Source of the DNA: Mugil cephalus
Taxonomy: Eukaryota > Chordata > Actinopteri > Mugiliformes > Mugilidae
DNA: 64,000 nt
NCBI RefSeq assembly: GCF_022458985.1
Contig: NC_061782.1
Location: forward strand, 8,325,672 to 8,389,671
Reading direction: 5' to 3'
Under the pieces are notes generated by a model. That model was not told the origin of the DNA, did not search any database, and worked only from the letters and a program-made list of their open reading frames with translations. Below, piece after piece: positions 60,001 to 64,000 of the stretch (within the stretch, counting starts at the first letter, position 1; the number at the start of each line of letters is the position of its first letter). The position numbers and the translations under genes are program-made.

Positions 60001-62291
60001 GGCCTATTTACAAGTTATAAATGATCCCCGGCATGGAAAATATGATTGATCAGAATCTGACAGCAACACTGCGTCAAGCTTTTTATTACATGGATTTTTC
60101 CGTTCCACAGTGTCGTAGCGCTCTGTTTACAGCTGTGACATTACTGTGCTCGTGAACACTTCTCACACGATGTCCGTGTTTATTTGCATATAGAGAGTGG
60201 AATTGAAATCCTATCACAAGTGGTCATGCGAGATGCATTCTGACACCAGGTGTGAACCAACGCACCGAGAACTTTTCACTTATGTGCCAGGTGTAAACAG
60301 GATACCTGTGAAAGTATGTGATCTCACGGTTTGGATTAAATACTAAACTTTGTGTCGTTTTCTCAGTTTTAAGAAACACTTTCGGCCTCATGACTTCGCA
60401 GGAGACCTCAGTCATTGCACCGAGACGCCCCGGTCGCGGTCGTCTCGGTTCCCCCGTCTCACAGAGTGGGGCAGAATTTCTGACAGTGTGAGAATCTGGA
60501 GTGTTGACAATCCATAGTCTGTGTTAATGTGCTCCTGAAGCCAGCTGCCACTCTGAGTAAATGGAGGCAGTCACCCACAACTGAACCAAGACTAATCTGA
60601 TGGATGATTATAGCTCATTGTAGGTAGTCTGATGTGTTTTGTTTTTCCCACAGTTGTAGTCATGTGATAAATTACATGTGACTATGCATTTGCCCGGCAG
60701 TGTATCCTCCTAAGTCTGGTCACTTTAAGTCAACAAGGTGTACACAGACAAACTAAAGTCATAGGAGTAATAGGACTTGTGTGTCAATTTGACACTGTAG
60801 CTACAGGGACAGCGCAGACCCCAGCACCATGTTTCTGCTTTAGTATTTCGGCTGCTACATTTCCACAATTTTCCGACTGATTGTTTTGGATCAATAAAGA
60901 AGGAACACTTCGAGCAAAGGTTAGCTGAGGAGACACAAACATCTGTATCTGCATGACTCGTCTTTGGTAAAATGTTGACGTAATTTCGGCGAAAGTTTCA
61001 CTCGCCATTGTTGAAAGTGAAGCACAAAGTAGAAACAAAAAATGAACCCGACTGGCTAAAAAGAAGTCACAGCAACGACTACCATTTGTGTGGTGTTTTT
61101 ACAAAGTGAGCCAGACTGATGAGCGCACAAGTATGAATGACTCACGCCGGTTAAGTTACGCCGCCTCTGTCCTGCAGTGCTCTAAAAGTTCTTGAGCCTA
61201 TAAACAAAGTGAAGGGTTATGCCAGGCTGCCACTGAGCAAAGTCACCCACTTCATTTGTATGCAAGGACATGACTGGACAGGAAGGACTGACCCAAACAT
61301 GCAATTAAGTCTGTCCACCAAGAATGTATGAGCGACATGTCAAGACTCCAAAAATATTGCGTCACACTGGATATGAGCAAAATGTGTTCATTAACTGCAA
61401 GTCGATGCAGATTATGTGTTTGTGCATTAAAGTTCTTTCCCAGACATTACCTCTGGCTAATAGACGCTGCTCAGTCTAAATCTCAGGAGCTAATTAGATC
61501 CTCATTCCCCATGCAGCATCCACACAGCATGCACTGCGTTACTGTAGCTACTGTCCACAGAGACAGGTGTGTATTTGTATGCGCTGAATATTTTAGCCGG
61601 GCTCCGTGCAGCTCTTTCACTAAATCAGTTAGCTCTGTGATGTACCCTCTTATTAACTTCAATTTTGAAAGGCTCTACGAATTAGCAAAACAAACACGCT
61701 TCCACACTTATGCCTCGGGACATAATTTTTTTGCTCTGCTTCATATCTCGCGTGTGCATGTGTGTCTGGTGAAATAAAACCCACACATGTTTATGTATTA
61801 GCCTAGAAAGCACTTAAGATTACTTATCTTCCAGTAATACTCTGGCCGTCGTATGCAGGCCTTCTGTTTTTTGTTTGTTTTTTTTCTCCAATGCGATTAT
61901 GTGTCATTATTCGTTCTTACTTCTGTCATTATGTCCACGGATCAGTGCAAGTACGACAAAAATGACGCATTGTTATTGTATATAATGAACAAAATCCTGT
62001 TTGATTCCGATTCCAGATCACCACCAGAGGCTGTGAGACGTCAGAGATGACTCTGCGACGGAACGGCCTCGGCCAGCTCGGTTTCCACGTCAACTTCGAG
62101 GGCATCGTGGCAGACGTGGAGCCCTTCGGCTTTGCCTGGAAAGCAGGACTGAGGCAGGGCAGCCGACTTGTGGAGATCTGCAAGGTGGCCGTTGCCACGC
62201 TCACTCACGAGCAGATGATTGACCTACTGCGGACATCTGTTACTGTCAAAGTGGTTATAATCCAGCCTCACGAAGATGGCACTCCCCGAAG
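40520..62291 (+). CDS. sipa1l2: Signal-induced proliferation-associated 1-like protein 2 (RapGAP), partial, C-terminus beyond window
   Basis: A Rap GTPase-activating protein of the SIPA1L/SPAR family; SIPA1L2 (SPAR2) inactivates Rap1/Rap2 at synapses. Exons: 40520..42035, 45161..45294, 46379..46567, 51215..51389, 51635..51738, 53553..53710, 54282..54858, 62017..62291. All have GT-AG junctions and closing phases and give residues 1 to 1042 plus two bases. Landmarks: [13 protein letters not shown] [14 protein letters not shown] (69-82), [14 protein letters not shown] (148-161), [18 protein letters not shown] (179-196), a Gly/Ala-rich insert (343-386), [21 protein letters not shown] (478-498), the RapGAP domain (about 610-830) with the catalytic-asparagine motif [12 protein letters not shown] (Asn715), and the PDZ domain (about 962-1036) with QLGF as carboxylate-binding loop. 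Identity with SIPA1L2 is higher than with SIPA1L1, and synteny agrees. The Ser-rich C-terminal half and coiled coil are not in this window. Confidence 0.96.
42036..45160 (+). other. sipa1l2 intron 2
   Basis: 3.1 kb between donor GTAAGG and acceptor cccacctctag. A T-run at 45079-45090. No exon or named repeat found. Confidence 0.6.
45161..45294 (+). CDS. sipa1l2: sipa1l2 exon 3
   Basis: Encodes residues 506-550 ([20 protein letters not shown] and on to FRTSQ). Enters in phase 1 and leaves in phase 0; donor CAG|GTAAAT. The readthrough frame into the intron ends after about 25 codons. Confidence 0.96.
45295..46378 (+). other. sipa1l2 intron 3
   Basis: 1.1 kb with a short CA-rich stretch near 45640-45665. 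Nothing else recognised. Confidence 0.6.
46379..46567 (+). CDS. sipa1l2: sipa1l2 exon 4
   Basis: 63 codons (residues 551-613), [16 protein letters not shown] to KLDEQG, almost identical to the vertebrate family. Phase 0 at both ends; acceptor tttcccgttag, donor GGG|GTCAGT. Confidence 0.96.
46568..51214 (+). other. sipa1l2 intron 4
   Basis: 4.6 kb. Contains C13 (48276-48288), (TG)n at about 48401-48421 and an AT dinucleotide tract near 50375-50400. No exon or named mobile element recognised. Confidence 0.55.
51215..51389 (+). CDS. sipa1l2: sipa1l2 exon 5 (start of RapGAP domain)
   Basis: Residues 614-671 plus one base: [20 protein letters not shown] onward to YRAQLDNK. Acceptor ccttatttcag, donor AAG A|GTAAGC. 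Opens the RapGAP domain. Confidence 0.96.
51635..51738 (+). CDS. sipa1l2: sipa1l2 exon 6
   Basis: Residues 672-706, [20 protein letters not shown] to PNNRQQ; phase 1 to phase 0. Acceptor tctcttgcag, donor CAG|GTCAGT. A second strong acceptor follows within 50 bases (see findings). Intron 5 (51390-51634) is only 245 bp. Confidence 0.96.
51739..53552 (+). other. sipa1l2 intron 6
   Basis: 1.8 kb. It begins with a pyrimidine-rich acceptor-like site (AG at 51786-51787) and a 61-codon open frame in phase with exon 6. A perfect 10-bp hairpin lies at 53297-53324. No named repeat. Confidence 0.55.
53553..53710 (+). CDS. sipa1l2: sipa1l2 exon 7 (catalytic asparagine exon)
   Basis: Residues 707-758 plus two bases, beginning [20 protein letters not shown]. 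In Rap-specific GAPs the asparagine of GND supplies the 'Asn thumb' that replaces an arginine finger; here it is Asn715 and intact. Acceptor atatttttacag, donor TAC AG|GTAAAT. Confidence 0.97.
53711..54281 (+). other. sipa1l2 intron 7
   Basis: 571 bp, AT-rich, ending in acceptor cttcttttccag. Nothing else recognised. Confidence 0.6.
54282..54858 (+). CDS. sipa1l2: sipa1l2 exon 8 (end of RapGAP, linker to PDZ)
   Basis: Residues 759-951, from [20 protein letters not shown] through [20 protein letters not shown] and the [14 protein letters not shown] basic stretch to [16 protein letters not shown] and REMVQRLE. Phase 2 to phase 0; donor GAG|GTAAGA. A 198-codon antisense open frame over this exon is a shadow. 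Confidence 0.97.
57379..57415. repeat. Compound trinucleotide microsatellite (GGA)n(CAG)7
   Basis: Five GGA units (57379-57393) directly followed by seven CAG units (57395-57415), in intron 8 of sipa1l2. Confidence 0.95.
58020..58392 (-). mobile_element. tRNA-derived SINE, minus strand
   Basis: Read on the minus strand, the 5' end carries RNA polymerase III promoter boxes: a box A-like taggcagagcgg (58376-58365) and a box B ggttcgattcc (58336-58326), spaced 28 bases apart as in tRNA-derived heads. A body of about 260 bases follows, and the element ends at an (ATT)n tail (plus-strand AAT repeats at 58020-58034). The body, with its agcacttttccattagatgc block, is familiar from other teleost sequences. 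I did not find an unambiguous target-site duplication. Confidence 0.75.
62017..62291 (+). CDS. sipa1l2: sipa1l2 exon 9 (PDZ domain)
   Basis: Residues 952-1042 plus two bases. Starts [20 protein letters not shown], with the PDZ carboxylate-binding loop QLGF at 971-974, continues through [20 protein letters not shown] and ends EDGTPRR. Acceptor ttgattccgattccag, donor CGA AG|GTAGAT (phase 2). Confidence 0.96.
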
Positions 62292-64000
62292 GTAGATCTC
62301 ACTGTTGTGTTTTTTTTTTTTTTTTTATCATTTCAAAACACTTCCCGTCTGTCCCCACCGACAACTACCCGCTGAAGGTCAAAAAAATAACGCAAAAGAA
62401 GAAAGTATGCAGACTTCCTGCTGTCATAAATGAGACGGAAGCAGGTGCTCCTCGAAAAACGTATGAAGCCGCAACAGAAGAGTAGCTTGTTTTTCTCATC
62501 TTCCCAGGCAGCTGGGACAAATTAGCTTGACATTTGTGCTCATGTTTGAGATGATTAGCATAAAGAAATGCTTACATACTGTTAGTGCTGTACCAGGGTG
62601 GATGTAGCTCTCCACTGATTTCTCTGGAGAGGAGACTCTTTGTCGTGAGAGGAAAACGCCTGTAGAGTCAGAGTCATGGACAGTCAGTGTTTGTCACTAA
62701 TGATAATGAGAGGAGCCTTTTGATTAATGACTCAACTCCGGCTGCCATTGTTTGACAGCACACATTTGTAGATTGCTTTTTCTAACCTTGCACAATGTCC
62801 TATTCAGCAATTAGGATGGGAGTGTTTGCCTTTTTAGAGACACACACCCATAGGGAGAGTCCATCGCTCTTGTAATAAAAAAAGGCAGCAGCATATTTCA
62901 GACGGTCCTTTGTGATGGGAAGAGATGAAGGTCTGTGTAAAATGCTCGTTCTGAAAGCACATCTGCTTGTTTTGTCTGTGAGAGACAGACAGTCCTGTGA
63001 AATCACATCCGTCAGCCTTTCACACTCACATTTTCGACATCTTTGTTTTGCTTCTGCTTCAGGCTGACAGATTTGTGTACCAGCAAATGCTGTTTCCACT
63101 TTGTCACAGGCAACCACAGCAGAGCGGCTTGACAGTGTGCAAAAAAAAAAAAAAGAAAAAAAGAATACTGTAACGTAATCCCGTTTTCTGTTTATGATCT
63201 CGCAGATAAGGCTAATGTTGTAAGTTAAATCATCACAATTAAAAACATGTGGACGCAGCTAATAACGAATCGCGGCGCGCTTCCACTCTTTGTGTGCGTG
63301 TTGATCAGTGGAGGCTGTAGATAAATCCCTGATGGGAGAGGGATTTTAGAGTAGATCTCTGTATACAAGACCGAGTCTAATGTATATTTTTGGTGAATCG
63401 TTTTAATGGTGGCCACGTTAAATATTATGAATAAACGTGAGCTCGGACAGCTGTGTGTACGCCGATGTCACGATGTCAAAGTCTGCATAGTAGGCACGCG
63501 TTTAACTGTGCTTCAACTTTGCGTCCTTGTCTGGCAACGGAGGAGCGACATATTTGCTCCCCCAGATGGTGGGCTAACGTGCCTCGTCTGTGAATCCAAC
63601 GCGGCAGCCTCTCTGGCAGAACTGACGTCTAATCCTCTTACCGCGATCGCCGATGATACATGATGATACAATCATAATCGCAGTTCAGGGAAGGAGAAAG
63701 CAGACATAACAAACATCTTCCAAAACTGGTTCTGTGTGTCGACAAATGCTTGTCCAGCTCCCCGTAGTTGTGCTTACAATCTGGAGGATTTGGTAAAGGG
63801 AAGCTTTTGACATGGCGTCTGTGCCAGTGGCTTGGTTTGATTGAAACCGCTGACAGCTGTGAAGATACTCCAGGCAGCCAATAAGACATGGGTTTAAAAA
63901 AAAAAAAACACACGTTACCTAACATTGTAGTCAAAAAATATGTATTGAGTGAGTATTTTTATCGTGTCATATGTCCCCGATGAGTAATATGATGCATTTA
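62292..64000 (+). other. sipa1l2 intron 9, running off the window
   Basis: No further exon seen before the right edge; the next expected exon would begin with the family RRSCSE-type segment and is not found. Contains T- and A-runs (62311-62328, 63140-63162). Confidence 0.6.

Larger units (their letters stand above)
54859..62016 (+). other. sipa1l2 intron 8
   Basis: 7.2 kb. Contains GGA/CAG microsatellites (57379-57415) and a minus-strand tRNA-derived SINE (58020-58392). A 150-codon frame at 55505-55957 and a 149-codon frame at 61328-61777 have no family similarity or splice context and look like chance. Confidence 0.55.

Noticed and set aside
61328..61777. 149-codon frame in intron 8
   Set aside because: No recognisable domain and no promoter or splice context; random composition.
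1..64000. CRISPR array, operon or prokaryotic mobile system
   Set aside because: No regularly spaced repeats with unique spacers, no operon-like runs of genes; all genes are split vertebrate genes or known intronless vertebrate genes.

Overview
This is a vertebrate nuclear window, most likely from a teleost (probably a percomorph-type) fish. Evidence: split genes with GT-AG introns, protein sequences close to vertebrate families, and dispersed repeats of kinds I know from teleost genomes (Tc1-like MITEs, a tRNA-derived SINE, LINE 3' tails). I see no prokaryotic gene organisation, no CRISPR array, no viral gene and no toxin gene.

Three protein-coding genes are supported. (1) ntpcr, minus strand, 6852 down to 2716. 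I reconstructed it as five exons encoding 195 residues of a small P-loop NTPase; all splice phases close and both Walker motifs are present. (2) map10, minus strand, one exon, 10339 down to 7859, 826 residues, a microtubule-associated protein. (3) sipa1l2, plus strand, from an inferred non-coding exon 1 near 11.7-11.9 kb to past the right edge. Eight coding exons (40520-62291) are visible, encoding residues 1 to about 1042 with the N-terminal region, the RapGAP domain and the PDZ domain; the C-terminal part lies beyond 64000. The order sipa1l2 - map10 - ntpcr, with map10 and ntpcr divergent from sipa1l2, is the same as on human 1q42, which supports orthology.

Layout: 1-2715 holds no confirmed gene, only a short DNA transposon (309-680) and an orphan exon-like ORF. 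2716-6852 is ntpcr; its 2.3-kb last intron is filled with a Tc1-like MITE carrying a nested insertion and an antisense LINE remnant. 7859-10339 is map10. 10340-11700 is the intergenic region between divergent genes. 11926-40249 is the 28-kb first intron of sipa1l2, with two more copies of the same MITE, a LINE tail and a GC-rich island containing a perfect RFX X-box. 40250-64000 is the sipa1l2 coding part, with 1-7 kb introns and one tRNA-derived SINE.

The three genes do not form a pathway: a nucleotide hydrolase, a spindle/midbody microtubule protein and a synaptic Rap GTPase-activating protein. I found no previously undescribed system. The observations most worth checking are the 44-codon upstream ORF whose stop overlaps the sipa1l2 start codon, a phase-compatible exon-like block just after sipa1l2 exon 6 that would truncate the RapGAP domain before its catalytic asparagine, the X-box island in intron 1, and the MITE lying about 50 bp from the last ntpcr splice acceptor.
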